From NCBI RefSeq assembly GCF_014648035.1, contig NZ_BMQI01000027.1, forward strand, positions 1 to 64,000: a stretch of DNA of 64,000 nt, in the 5' to 3' direction. The number at the start of each line of letters is the position of its first letter. Position 1 is the stretch's first letter. Under the pieces are notes generated by a model, which saw only the letters and a list, made by a program, of their open reading frames with translations, ran no database searches and was not told where the DNA came from. Shown piece by piece: positions 25,921-33,986 of this stretch. Source of the DNA: Shewanella algicola (GTDB lineage Bacteria; Pseudomonadota; Gammaproteobacteria; Enterobacterales; Shewanellaceae). The position numbers and the translations under genes were made by a program.

Positions 25921-26031
25921 TCTGCAGCACTTACTGTGTTAGGCCTCTGTATTTATAGTAACAACAATAATTAGTTGCGCACAACTTAAATTAATAAATT
26001 TTAAGCTTACGGCATGACAAACTAGTGAGTG

Positions 26032-27027
26032 TTATGCAACATGTACGCTGTTTCTGCCGATATTTTTTGATGAGTACAGCGCTTTGTCTGCTCGGGAAAG
26101 CATTTGTGCAAAGGATTTATCTTTTACAGATAAAGTTGATACTCCAATACTAATGGTCACTTCGGGTAAGTCATTGGCTTCATGTTGGCCAGGAAAGCGA
26201 TACGTTTGCTGAGATATTCTTAAACGCTCTGCTAATTTATAAGCAGACTCAGTGTCTGTTCTGGGTAATAAAATCGCAAACTCTTCGCCGCCAATACGGG
26301 CCAAGACATCGGACTCTCGGATGTGTTGGTTGCATACCAAGGCGACTCGCCTTATCACTTCATCGCCGACTAAATGACCATAGGTATCGTTGACATTTTT
26401 AAATAAATCGATATCAATAATCATTAACGACAAAGGTTCAAAATAGCGCATAGCCCTTACATATTCGTGCTCACTAAATGCATTAAATGAGCGACGATTA
26501 TACAAACCTGTCAGAGGATCGGTATTAGCAAGCAGTTCAAGCTCCGAGCGTAAATTGTACTCGTCGGTAATCTCGGTAGATACGCCAATTAAACCTGTTA
26601 ACTTACCTTTTTCATCAAACAAAGGCTGTTTTATTTCATGGAAAACATGGCTGATACCGTCTTCATTGCCGTCAACCATAATATCGTCAGCTATTTTAAG
26701 CTGAAGCGCTAATACTTTACGGTCATTCTTAAGCAACAATTCAACAGCGGCTTCTGGGAAGTAGTTAACATCAGTAGTGCCTTTAAGTTGTTCTTGGGTG
26801 ACACCAAAAAAGTCTAAGGTCAGTTGATTGGCATACACATAGCGGCAATGAATATCTTTAACGTAGATATATGCGCCAACTTGATCGAGGATCTGTTCGT
26901 AGGAGTTTAACTGCTGTTTTTTTGCTTTTACCTGCCGATGCTCTTTTAAATTAAGCATCAGCAATACAGTAACAAAGCACAATAACACCATCACTAATAG
27001 TGCGATATTATTAATCGGCATAAGCAA
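26032..27027 (-). CDS. PAS-GGDEF diguanylate cyclase
   Basis: The 331-residue protein has one N-terminal membrane helix (residues about 8-26), a PAS domain (YEQILDQVGAYIYVKDIHCR to about residue 155) and a GGDEF domain. The active-site loop reads RIGGEEFAILL and the metal-binding DIDLFKNVNDTYGH block is present, so it should make cyclic di-GMP. The RxxD-type inhibitory site is not seen just before GGEEF. Two Met codons (positions 27027 and 27021) are possible starts. It stands alone, between the MarR gene and the amidohydrolase gene. Confidence 0.9.
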   Translation of the reverse strand: MLMPINNIALLVMVLLCFVTVLLMLNLKEHRQVKAKKQQLNSYEQILDQVGAYIYVKDIHCRYVYANQLTLDFFGVTQEQLKGTTDVNYFPEAAVELLLKNDRKVLALQLKIADDIMVDGNEDGISHVFHEIKQPLFDEKGKLTGLIGVSTEITDEYNLRSELELLANTDPLTGLYNRRSFNAFSEHEYVRAMRYFEPLSLMIIDIDLFKNVNDTYGHLVGDEVIRRVALVCNQHIRESDVLARIGGEEFAILLPRTDTESAYKLAERLRISQQTYRFPGQHEANDLPEVTISIGVSTLSVKDKSFAQMLSRADKALYSSKNIGRNSVHVA

Positions 27028-27291
27028 TCCTTAGCTAAAATCCACATCCTGTGTCTCCACTGTGCAGTCTGTAATGTACATCTTAATCCTGCAAAGACTT
27101 TATAGTGTTCGATACCGTATAAACAGTGTTTGCAATTATGAAAAAGTTAGTGGTAAAAATCAAACAAATAATAGTGCTAGAGGTCAATATTCAATAATTA
27201 TTTTGATGTTTAGATCAATACTGCGATACAAAACGTAAAACTCACGCAATAAGCTTATTAATCCACCACCTTTACTGTCGACAAAATATCA

Positions 27292-28596
27292 TCAGCGTTT
27301 GTAGATAACTCCAGCTTTCATCACAAAAGGCACATTTAATAGTGCATCAATGTGCTTAAGTGGGCTCGTTGGCAGCGCGATAATATCGGCCTGCTTACCA
27401 ACCGCCAACGAGCCTAAGGAATCCGACATATCAATTAACCTAGCGGCGTTAATGGTTGCGCTTTTTAAAATGTCACTATTAGTCATTCCTGCCTGGCTCA
27501 TTAACACCGCTTCTTTGGCGTTGTCACCATGGTGCGATACACCGCTGTCGGTGCCATAAGCTATGTTAACTCCAGCTTTATAGGCGGCAGTGAAATTTTT
27601 CATCATATCGCCCCCCACTTTAATGGCTTTTGCTTTTATCGCAGGCGACATAAAGTCAGCACCTGCGGCATTAGCCATTGCGACTACTGTGTCACCGGCT
27701 AATAATGTCGGCACTAAATAAGCCCCACTTTGCTTCATCAGTTTAATACTTTCTTTATCGGCGTAACTGCCATGTTCAATACTGTCGACTCCAGCACGCA
27801 ATGCAGCATTAATACCTTGTGCAGCATGAGCATGGCTAGCCACTTTTCGCCCTAGCGCATGGGCGGTTTGAATCACTTCACGTAATTCATCATCATCCAT
27901 TTGCTGGCCTGTACCTGTGTTAGTGTCTGATAACACCCCACCGGTAGAGGTAATCTTAATCACATCGGCACCAAACTTAATTGCTCTACGAGTAGCTCGG
28001 CGACAATCATACGGGCCATCGCAGATCGTTTTTGAGGTGTATTTATCGAGTAAATCAGGGCTCATGCCGTCAACATCACCATGGCCACCGGTCACTGACA
28101 CGCCACCCGATGCAATAATGCGCGGCCCATCAACCCAGCCTTTATTAATGCCATCACGTAGTGCATAAATTTGTTCTGACTTAGCGCCTAAATCACGCAC
28201 AGTGGTAAACCCTGCAAGCAAGGTCTTTTTGGCAAAATACACACTTTGCATAGCCACATCAGCATCCGACATTCGTAATGCTTCACTATCATTTTTAGGG
28301 CCGAGTTCGCCTTGCAAATGCACATGCATGTCCATTAAACCGGGCATCACAAAGCTGTTTTTTAAATCCACAATTTCAATTGTGTCTTGCGATGTCGCGA
28401 ATGGTCCTGCGCCATAGCCTTTCTCAATCGTGGTAATAATACCATCTGTAATCACCAGCGTATGCTCCGTGAGTGGAGACTCACCGGCAAGGGTTAATAA
28501 TGTGCCAGCATGGATCACTTTAATGTCTGCGGCTGTCACCGAAGCGCTCAATGTAAAGCAACTCAGTGCTAGCGCAGTAATGTAATGATTTTTCAT
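27292..28596 (-). CDS. Secreted metal-dependent amidohydrolase
   Basis: This 434-residue protein has a signal peptide (MKNHYITALALSCFTLSASV, cleaved after TAA-type AA near 23) and an amidohydrolase barrel of the imidazolonepropionase / prolidase-like branch. Metal ligands are visible in GLMDMHVHLQGE (HxH), VASHAHAAQGI, DSIEHGSY and YGTDSGVSHHG; a Lys in ADVIKITSTGG may be carbamylated. Relatives cleave Xaa-Pro dipeptides or N-acyl amino acids in the periplasm. The substrate cannot be read from sequence. Confidence 0.85.
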   Translation of the reverse strand: MKNHYITALALSCFTLSASVTAADIKVIHAGTLLTLAGESPLTEHTLVITDGIITTIEKGYGAGPFATSQDTIEIVDLKNSFVMPGLMDMHVHLQGELGPKNDSEALRMSDADVAMQSVYFAKKTLLAGFTTVRDLGAKSEQIYALRDGINKGWVDGPRIIASGGVSVTGGHGDVDGMSPDLLDKYTSKTICDGPYDCRRATRRAIKFGADVIKITSTGGVLSDTNTGTGQQMDDDELREVIQTAHALGRKVASHAHAAQGINAALRAGVDSIEHGSYADKESIKLMKQSGAYLVPTLLAGDTVVAMANAAGADFMSPAIKAKAIKVGGDMMKNFTAAYKAGVNIAYGTDSGVSHHGDNAKEAVLMSQAGMTNSDILKSATINAARLIDMSDSLGSLAVGKQADIIALPTSPLKHIDALLNVPFVMKAGVIYKR

Positions 28597-28703
28597 TTTA
28601 TTTTTACCTTATTCTAAAGTTCTACACTGACAAAAAGACTGATATGTTACAACTGATAACAAAAACAATATGCTCATCAATAATAAAGCAACGAGGTGAC
28701 TTA

Positions 28704-29669
28704 ATGAGAATTGCCATTTTTGGTGCAGGTTCAACCGGGTGTTATCTTGCCGGACAACTGTGCCTTTCGGGTTTAGATGTGAGCCTAATTTGCCGCCCTT
28801 CAATAAAACAAACCCTAGTAGAAAACAACGGCATTACTTTAAGTGATTACCAAGGTTTTTTACAAACGGTTATGCCGCAAACACTGATCACCGACATTGA
28901 ACAAGCGCCAACAGCTTATGCCGCTTTTGATGTGGTGTTTGTCACCTTAAAGTGTCATCAAGTCAGTAGTATTGCCAATACATTAATAACCATCACGCAT
29001 AGCAACAGCAGCATTATTTTTATGCAAAATGGCTTAGGCAGTTTCGATACCATCACAGATGTACTGAGTCACTGCAATTTACTGCAAGGCATTACGCCTT
29101 TTAATGTGTTGCAACAACCCAATGGTCGCTTTCATAAAGGCACCGAGGGCGCGTTCACTTTGCAAAAAAATGACCACACCAAGGTGATTCAAATTGCCAT
29201 GCTTGCACAAGAGTTTGGCTGTAGCTTACATCAAGACATGGCACCAATCATTTACGGTAAGCTATTGTTAAATCTTAACAATGCATTAAACGCCATAACG
29301 GGTTTACCCATCAAACAACAACTGAGCCAACGAGATTGCCGTCGTCAATTAGCTGCGGCAATGACCGAATGGCTCAACGTGTGCCAAGCTGCAAACATAG
29401 AATTACATCAATACACTAAAGTGACACCCAAGTGGTTGCCGGTCATTCTATCGTTACCCAATATGTTATTTACCTTGCTGGCGAAACAGATGCTCGACAT
29501 TGACCCGCAAGCCCGTTCATCAATGTGGGAAGATATTCAAGCAAAACGCAAAACAGAAATTGAGTACATCAACGGTGCGGTAGTGCGATTAGGTGAAAAG
29601 TACGGCGTAAAAACCCCAGTGAATAGCGCTATCGTGGCGCAAATTCATCAACTAGAACAGTCACTTTAA
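28704..29669 (+). CDS. Ketopantoate reductase-like protein (PanE/ApbA family)
   Basis: From MRIAIFGAGSTG the protein has 321 residues, with GAGSTGCYLAGQLCLSGLDVSLI as the NADP-binding Rossmann motif, VFVTLKCHQ containing the family Lys, and KLLLNLNNALNAITGLP with the conserved Lys/Asn region of the C-terminal helical domain. It should reduce a 2-oxo acid of the ketopantoate type. Because the family has many paralogues, a pantothenate role is not certain. GAGGTGAC seven bases upstream fixes the ATG at 28704. It is divergent from the amidohydrolase gene. Confidence 0.85.
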   Translation: MRIAIFGAGSTGCYLAGQLCLSGLDVSLICRPSIKQTLVENNGITLSDYQGFLQTVMPQTLITDIEQAPTAYAAFDVVFVTLKCHQVSSIANTLITITHSNSSIIFMQNGLGSFDTITDVLSHCNLLQGITPFNVLQQPNGRFHKGTEGAFTLQKNDHTKVIQIAMLAQEFGCSLHQDMAPIIYGKLLLNLNNALNAITGLPIKQQLSQRDCRRQLAAAMTEWLNVCQAANIELHQYTKVTPKWLPVILSLPNMLFTLLAKQMLDIDPQARSSMWEDIQAKRKTEIEYINGAVVRLGEKYGVKTPVNSAIVAQIHQLEQSL

Positions 29670-29766
29670 TCCTTGGGCCTGTTGATACATGCGAACATGG
29701 TAGCCAATATCGCATGTGACAACTTATTGAGTTAATGTGAGAACTAAATTAATGTTCATTGATGCG

Positions 29767-30657
29767 CTACATTGATGCGCTATTGTGATTGGCTAGATTT
29801 TGTTTACTAGTATAGCTGGCATACGCAATAAGCAGCCCAGCCCCTAAATACATGGTTAAACTGTACACGCCAGCAACCACAGCATAGCTGGGCATTTGCA
29901 ATAAACTGATGCAAATGAGCATCGCCATGGTTGAGTTTTGCAAACCAATTTCAATCGCCAGAGTTAAGCCATCTTTATGGGTCAGTTTTAATAGCTTGGC
30001 ACTCACCACGCCAATGAACATGGCACCAAAATTTAACAATAAGCAGGCAATAAATACCTCGTTAAAGGCTTCAACAATAATGGCATGCTCTTGAATGACG
30101 ACCCCAGTTATCATCAATAACAAAAACACTAATGCAAACCGCCTAAAGTACACTTCAACCTTAATGGCCCACTCTCGGTAATAACCGCGTACAACCATGC
30201 CAAACACAATGGGCAGCAGCGTTATCACTAACAAGCCTAAAGAAATGCTGGTTAACGACACATCAATGGGAGCACCATTGGCAAAATAGCCAACCGCAAA
30301 TTGAATCACAAAAGGAGCGGTAAACACACATACGATACTGCTGATGGCGGTCAGACTCACCGACAAGGCTAAATTGGCTTTAGCTAAATGACTCACAACA
30401 TTAGAGGTTGTCCCCCCAGGGCATGCCGCCAAAATCATCAAACCTATCGCCATGGGTGTCGATAACTCCATGGCTAAACAAATACCCAACGCGAGAAAAG
30501 GCAGTGCAATAATTTGCCCCACAAATCCAGTAACAATGGGTGCTGGTGTTTGCCAAAGGCGTAAAAAATCAAAGCGCGTTAAGCTTAACCCCATACCAAA
30601 CATGATAAAGGCGAGCGCAAGTGGCAGCAGTATTTCGGTAATAATCGAACCTGTCAT
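29767..30657 (-). CDS. Bile acid:sodium symporter family (BASS) transporter
   Basis: The 296-residue protein has nine or ten predicted membrane helices. The family core is clear: LALAFIMFGMGLSLTRFDF at the start, LAACPGGTTSNVVSHLAKANLALSVSLTA (substrate and sodium region) and EIGLQNSTMAMLI with the crossing-helix motif. BASS proteins import bile acids, 2-oxo acids or similar organic anions with sodium. It lies on the same strand as, and 260 bp downstream of, the class II aldolase gene; a role in uptake of that enzyme's substrate is possible but not shown. Confidence 0.87.
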   Translation of the reverse strand: MTGSIITEILLPLALAFIMFGMGLSLTRFDFLRLWQTPAPIVTGFVGQIIALPFLALGICLAMELSTPMAIGLMILAACPGGTTSNVVSHLAKANLALSVSLTAISSIVCVFTAPFVIQFAVGYFANGAPIDVSLTSISLGLLVITLLPIVFGMVVRGYYREWAIKVEVYFRRFALVFLLLMITGVVIQEHAIIVEAFNEVFIACLLLNFGAMFIGVVSAKLLKLTHKDGLTLAIEIGLQNSTMAMLICISLLQMPSYAVVAGVYSLTMYLGAGLLIAYASYTSKQNLANHNSASM

Positions 30658-30670
30658 AGATGCATCCTTG

Positions 30671-30695
30671 CTCGCTAAGCCAAACGGCTTAGCGA
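30671..30695 (-). promoter_or_regulatory. Leader hairpin before the BASS start
   Basis: CTCGCTAAGCC / GGCTTAGCGAG forms a perfect 11-bp stem with a three-base loop, ending about 13 bases before the BASS start codon and just upstream of its AAGGA ribosome site. No U run follows, so it is either a terminator remnant of the upstream unit or a structure that affects translation. Confidence 0.5.
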
Positions 30696-30716
30696 GAGTG
30701 GTATTAAGCTAGAGAT

Positions 30717-30743
30717 TAATCTAACCTGAACTCGGGATAATTA
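30717..30743. repeat. Short palindromic repeat, copy 3
   Basis: CTAACCTGAACTCGGGATAA lies in the gap between the BASS gene and the class II aldolase gene, 180 bp from copy 4. Confidence 0.65.
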
Positions 30744-30904
30744 ACGCCTTTCAAACAGTCCTTTGCCCTGCTAACGGCGTTGAATCGACTTACAATAGGC
30801 TACCTATTGACGCGTAAATTCGTCTTGTTAGCGGAACAAATGGCAAGCTTGAAAGTGAGGATAGGTAACATGTTGATTTTAAATAACATAAACTCACCCC
30901 CTAC

Positions 30905-30925
30905 CCCTGACTCAGGTTAATCTAA
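30905..30925. repeat. Short palindromic repeat, copy 4
   Basis: CCCTGACTCAGGTTAATCTA contains the stop codon of the class II aldolase gene (complement of 30917-30919). It is less palindromic than the other copies. Confidence 0.55.
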
Positions 30926-31726
30926 GAAGCTGTTGTCTTGTGCTAGAACCACTTGATACATAGGTTGGAAGTTGCCCCAGGTCACGAGATCTGAGCCATT
31001 CATTTGGCGGGTTTTGGTGGCAATGTCATGGCCAATGAGTTTAAGTTCGCCAGCCGCTTGAGCCAATAACTGACTGTGGCAGCAACTGTCTAGCATGACA
31101 AAATTTGCCGTCGCGGCATCAACAGATTTACCCACGGTTAATAAACCATGATTTTGTAGAATAACCGCAGCATGACCTTGCAAAGCCTCGGCAATCATAT
31201 CGCCTTCAGACAAGTCAGCCACCACGCCGGTAAAGGTGTCAAATACGCTGTGGTTTTCATAAAACATACAGGCATCTTGCGATATGGGTTTTAGTAACTC
31301 GCCAAGCGAAGAAAAAGCTCGGCCGTAAGTTGTATGGGCATGAGCAACAGCATTCACATCCGGGCGAGCGTGATGAATACGAGAATGAATCGCAAACGCG
31401 GCATTATTAATGGGGTGTTTGCCCTCCATAATGTTGCCTTTATGGTCCACACGAACCAAATCTGATGCTCTGATTTTTGAGAAATGTACCGCCAATGGGT
31501 TAACCCAAAAGGTTTCTGGGTCAATACAATCTCGTAGGGTAATGTGGCCTGCTAAGCCTTCATCAAATCGATAATGGGCAAACACTCTAAACGCAGCCGC
31601 TAAACGCTGTTTTTCATACTGCTGTTGCTGTTGAGGAGTGTCGAATTTAGGCGGTAATGGCATTGGGTATTTGTCGGTACCGATAGTCATTTTTTTAATT
31701 TGTAATGCTTCTTGTGATGTAGTCAT
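30917..31726 (-). CDS. Class II aldolase/adducin-family protein
   Basis: This 269-residue protein has the class II aldolase fold: AAAFRVFAHYRFDEGLAGHITLRD near residue 45, SRIHHARPDVNAVAHAHTTYG with two metal-binding His, and VILQNHGLLTVGKSVDAA with the third His. The family includes fuculose-phosphate aldolase and ribulose-phosphate epimerase, and decarboxylating homologues. Unlike those sugar enzymes it has a long N-terminal extension, so the substrate is uncertain. It is divergent from a LysR gene 91 bp away, probably its regulator. Confidence 0.83.
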   Translation of the reverse strand: MTTSQEALQIKKMTIGTDKYPMPLPPKFDTPQQQQQYEKQRLAAAFRVFAHYRFDEGLAGHITLRDCIDPETFWVNPLAVHFSKIRASDLVRVDHKGNIMEGKHPINNAAFAIHSRIHHARPDVNAVAHAHTTYGRAFSSLGELLKPISQDACMFYENHSVFDTFTGVVADLSEGDMIAEALQGHAAVILQNHGLLTVGKSVDAATANFVMLDSCCHSQLLAQAAGELKLIGHDIATKTRQMNGSDLVTWGNFQPMYQVVLAQDNSFLD

Positions 31727-31817
31727 CTTGAGTCTGCTTTTATTGGTTTAGTTTGACTTTAATTTAACCAAGCCTAAAATTAATTCAAATGATACTAACT
31801 CATAGATAACTATTAAT

Positions 31818-32747
31818 ATGTTGCATAGTAAGATAGACCTTAACTTATTTCTTATCATGACTACGGTTTATCAACAAGGGAGCATTACCGGTGCTGCGGC
31901 TAAGTTGCACCTAACACAACCTGCGGTAAGCCATGCTATCGCTCGGCTGCGCACTAAATTTAATGACCCATTATTTGTTCGCCATGGTCGCAAAATGGTG
32001 CCTACGCCCTTGTGTCAAAAAATCATTCCCGATGTGTTACAAGCAATGGATTTACTCGAGCACACCATATCAACGCCCGCCAATTTTGATATTCAGCAAC
32101 ACAAACGAGAAATAAAACTCGGATTACGTGATATTTTAGAGTCGATGTTTTTTCCCGTTTTGGTACCCGATTTACTCAATAACACGCCAAATCTGACCTT
32201 AAACAGCCGTCAAATTAAACGCACAGAACTTGAGCCATCATTGGCCCAGCAAACCTTAGACATTGTGATTGATGTGCTTATGCCCACCCACAAAGACATT
32301 TGCAGTAGCTTAATTTGCCATGAGTCATTTTCACTGGTGTGCCGACAAGATCACCCCATATTGCAGCACCTCACCCTAGATAACTACGCCAACGCATCAC
32401 ATGCGTTAGTCAGCCTAAAAGACTTTACTATCGACACAGTCGACATGGCGCTCGCGACTCAAGGCATTACCCGCAACATAGCTCTGCGCTGCGAGCACTA
32501 CTTTGCCGCGATTAATGTAGTGAGCCAATCTGACATGATCATGACCATGCCAAGCAGTTATGCCATGCTGTTGCAACAATCGATGCCTATTGTGGTATCG
32601 CCCTTACCCTTTGAGGTGCCCGATTTAGCTGTGCACATGTATTGGCATAAGCAAGCTGAGGACGACCCGGTAAACCAATGGATAAGGCAAAAGCTGCTTG
32701 ATATTTCAGCGCAGATTTTCCATACACCCACAGCAAATAAAAAATAA
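31818..32747 (+). CDS. LysR-family transcriptional regulator
   Basis: This 309-residue protein has the LysR helix-turn-helix (MTTVYQQGSITGAAAKLHLTQPAVSHAIARLR, residues about 15-46) and an effector domain of the NodD/LeuO-like type (REIKLGLRDILESMFFPVLVPDLL). It is divergent from the class II aldolase gene and probably regulates it. The ATG at 31818 lies at the end of an AT-rich region that would hold both promoters. The ligand is unknown. Confidence 0.87.
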   Translation: MLHSKIDLNLFLIMTTVYQQGSITGAAAKLHLTQPAVSHAIARLRTKFNDPLFVRHGRKMVPTPLCQKIIPDVLQAMDLLEHTISTPANFDIQQHKREIKLGLRDILESMFFPVLVPDLLNNTPNLTLNSRQIKRTELEPSLAQQTLDIVIDVLMPTHKDICSSLICHESFSLVCRQDHPILQHLTLDNYANASHALVSLKDFTIDTVDMALATQGITRNIALRCEHYFAAINVVSQSDMIMTMPSSYAMLLQQSMPIVVSPLPFEVPDLAVHMYWHKQAEDDPVNQWIRQKLLDISAQIFHTPTANKK

Positions 32748-32835
32748 AACCCTTTTTAGGTTTTGCACCGTTTACACTCAGACCCACTTTACCAGTGTAA
32801 AAACAGTATTGAGTTAATCACTAGCGGAGTTATTA

Positions 32836-33552
32836 ATGAATAAACTATTACTTAACAGCCTCATTTCAAGCACATTATTTGCCTTAACCGCCACCAGCAG
32901 TTTAGCGACAGTTCAAGCGGCAGAGTTAAATTTCGCCCACATTGAAACCGTAGGCACCAGTACTATTGAAGCAAAAGCCGACATGGCGATTATTAGCGTT
33001 GCAGTGTCAATTGAAGCGGCCAATGCAAAGTCAGCCAAAGATGAAGCCGACGAAGCAGTGAGTCAGTTTAGACAGCGTTTACTTGAAGCTGGTATTGATA
33101 AAAAGCACATCCAAACCGCCAATCTTCAGCTCAATCCACAATATCGATATGTACAAAATGAGCCAAAAACATTGACCGGTTACAGTGCTAATCGACAAAT
33201 CACTGTGACAGTAATGGACCTTAATATGCTCAACGAACTGCTAGACAGCGCGTTAATTGATGGACTTAATCAGGTCAATAATATTGAGCTTAAATCGAGT
33301 AAAGAAGCCGACATGATGGCTCAAGCTCGCCAAGCCGCCATTAAAGATGCCAAACAAAAAGCAGAGTCATTAGCCAAGGGGTTTGGTGAGCAAGTGGCAG
33401 GTGTATGGCAGGTGAGATATTTTCCAACTCAATCTCATCAGCCTGAAATCTACCGCGCCAGCATGAAAATGAATGCCGACGTGGCGCAAACTTATCAACA
33501 AGGCCAAGTGGCTGTTAGCGACAGAGTCGAAGCAATATTCAGGCTTAAGTAA
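32836..33552 (+). CDS. SIMPL-domain periplasmic protein (YggE-like)
   Basis: The 238-residue protein has a signal peptide (residues 1 to about 31, ending VQA) and a SIMPL/DUF541 domain: VETVGTSTIEAKADMAIISVAVS-type start, then IQTANLQLNPQY, LTGYSANRQITVTVMDL and KDAKQKAESLAKGFGEQV. E. coli YggE of this family reduces oxidative stress by an unknown mechanism. A 15-bp terminator and a palindromic repeat follow; the repeat overlaps the stop codon. Confidence 0.86.
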   Translation: MNKLLLNSLISSTLFALTATSSLATVQAAELNFAHIETVGTSTIEAKADMAIISVAVSIEAANAKSAKDEADEAVSQFRQRLLEAGIDKKHIQTANLQLNPQYRYVQNEPKTLTGYSANRQITVTVMDLNMLNELLDSALIDGLNQVNNIELKSSKEADMMAQARQAAIKDAKQKAESLAKGFGEQVAGVWQVRYFPTQSHQPEIYRASMKMNADVAQTYQQGQVAVSDRVEAIFRLK

Positions 33553-33572
33553 CCCGAGTTCAGGTTAAGTAA
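33550..33572. repeat. Short palindromic repeat, copy 5
   Basis: TAACCCGAGTTCAGGTTAAG begins with the TAA stop codon of the SIMPL gene. Confidence 0.7.
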
Positions 33573-33590
33573 ACCAAAGTAACTTAAACA

Positions 33591-33625
33591 GACAGAACTA
33601 ACGGGGCGAGCCCGTTAGTTCTGTC
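33591..33625 (+). terminator. Terminator of the SIMPL gene
   Basis: GACAGAACTAACGGG and its exact complement (15 bp, five-base loop) end in CTTTG. The perfect long stem supports termination though the U run is short. Confidence 0.8.
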
Positions 33626-33786
33626 TTTGCGTGTTTAAACAACATAAATCGGCCATTTTGCTGTCCATAATCATAAACAATGGCGAAAAAAAGCATTTCA
33701 ACAGGTCTTACCTCCTCCATTTTTATGTTCGTAACGCAATGTTTACTATGCAATAAATTTAAACATGCTTTTTAATTACTACAAAA

Positions 33787-33800
33787 ATGATCTAAATCAC
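33787..33800 (+). promoter_or_regulatory. CRP/EtrA(FNR)-like site upstream of the formate dehydrogenase gene
   Basis: ATGATCTAAATCAC keeps 8 of 10 FNR/EtrA half-site bases (TTGAT-N4-ATCAA), and the wider AATGATCTAAATCACG keeps 12 of 16 bases of the CRP core. It lies about 190 bp upstream of the start. It fits anaerobic or carbon control of a molybdoenzyme. Confidence 0.45.
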
Positions 33801-33986
33801 GTCTGAACATCTCCTAGCCAATTAAACTGAACTTATCAACAGTGGGTGCAGAAACAACACCAAGGTTATCAAACGCAATCTGCAGAGCAGCATAATCCAC
33901 GCTAAACAAACTCCGCTTTTTGCAGTGATCCCCGCATGTCGTCCAGCTTGTACGCCCCATTTAATGCAGACTTAAAAGGCCTTGTA

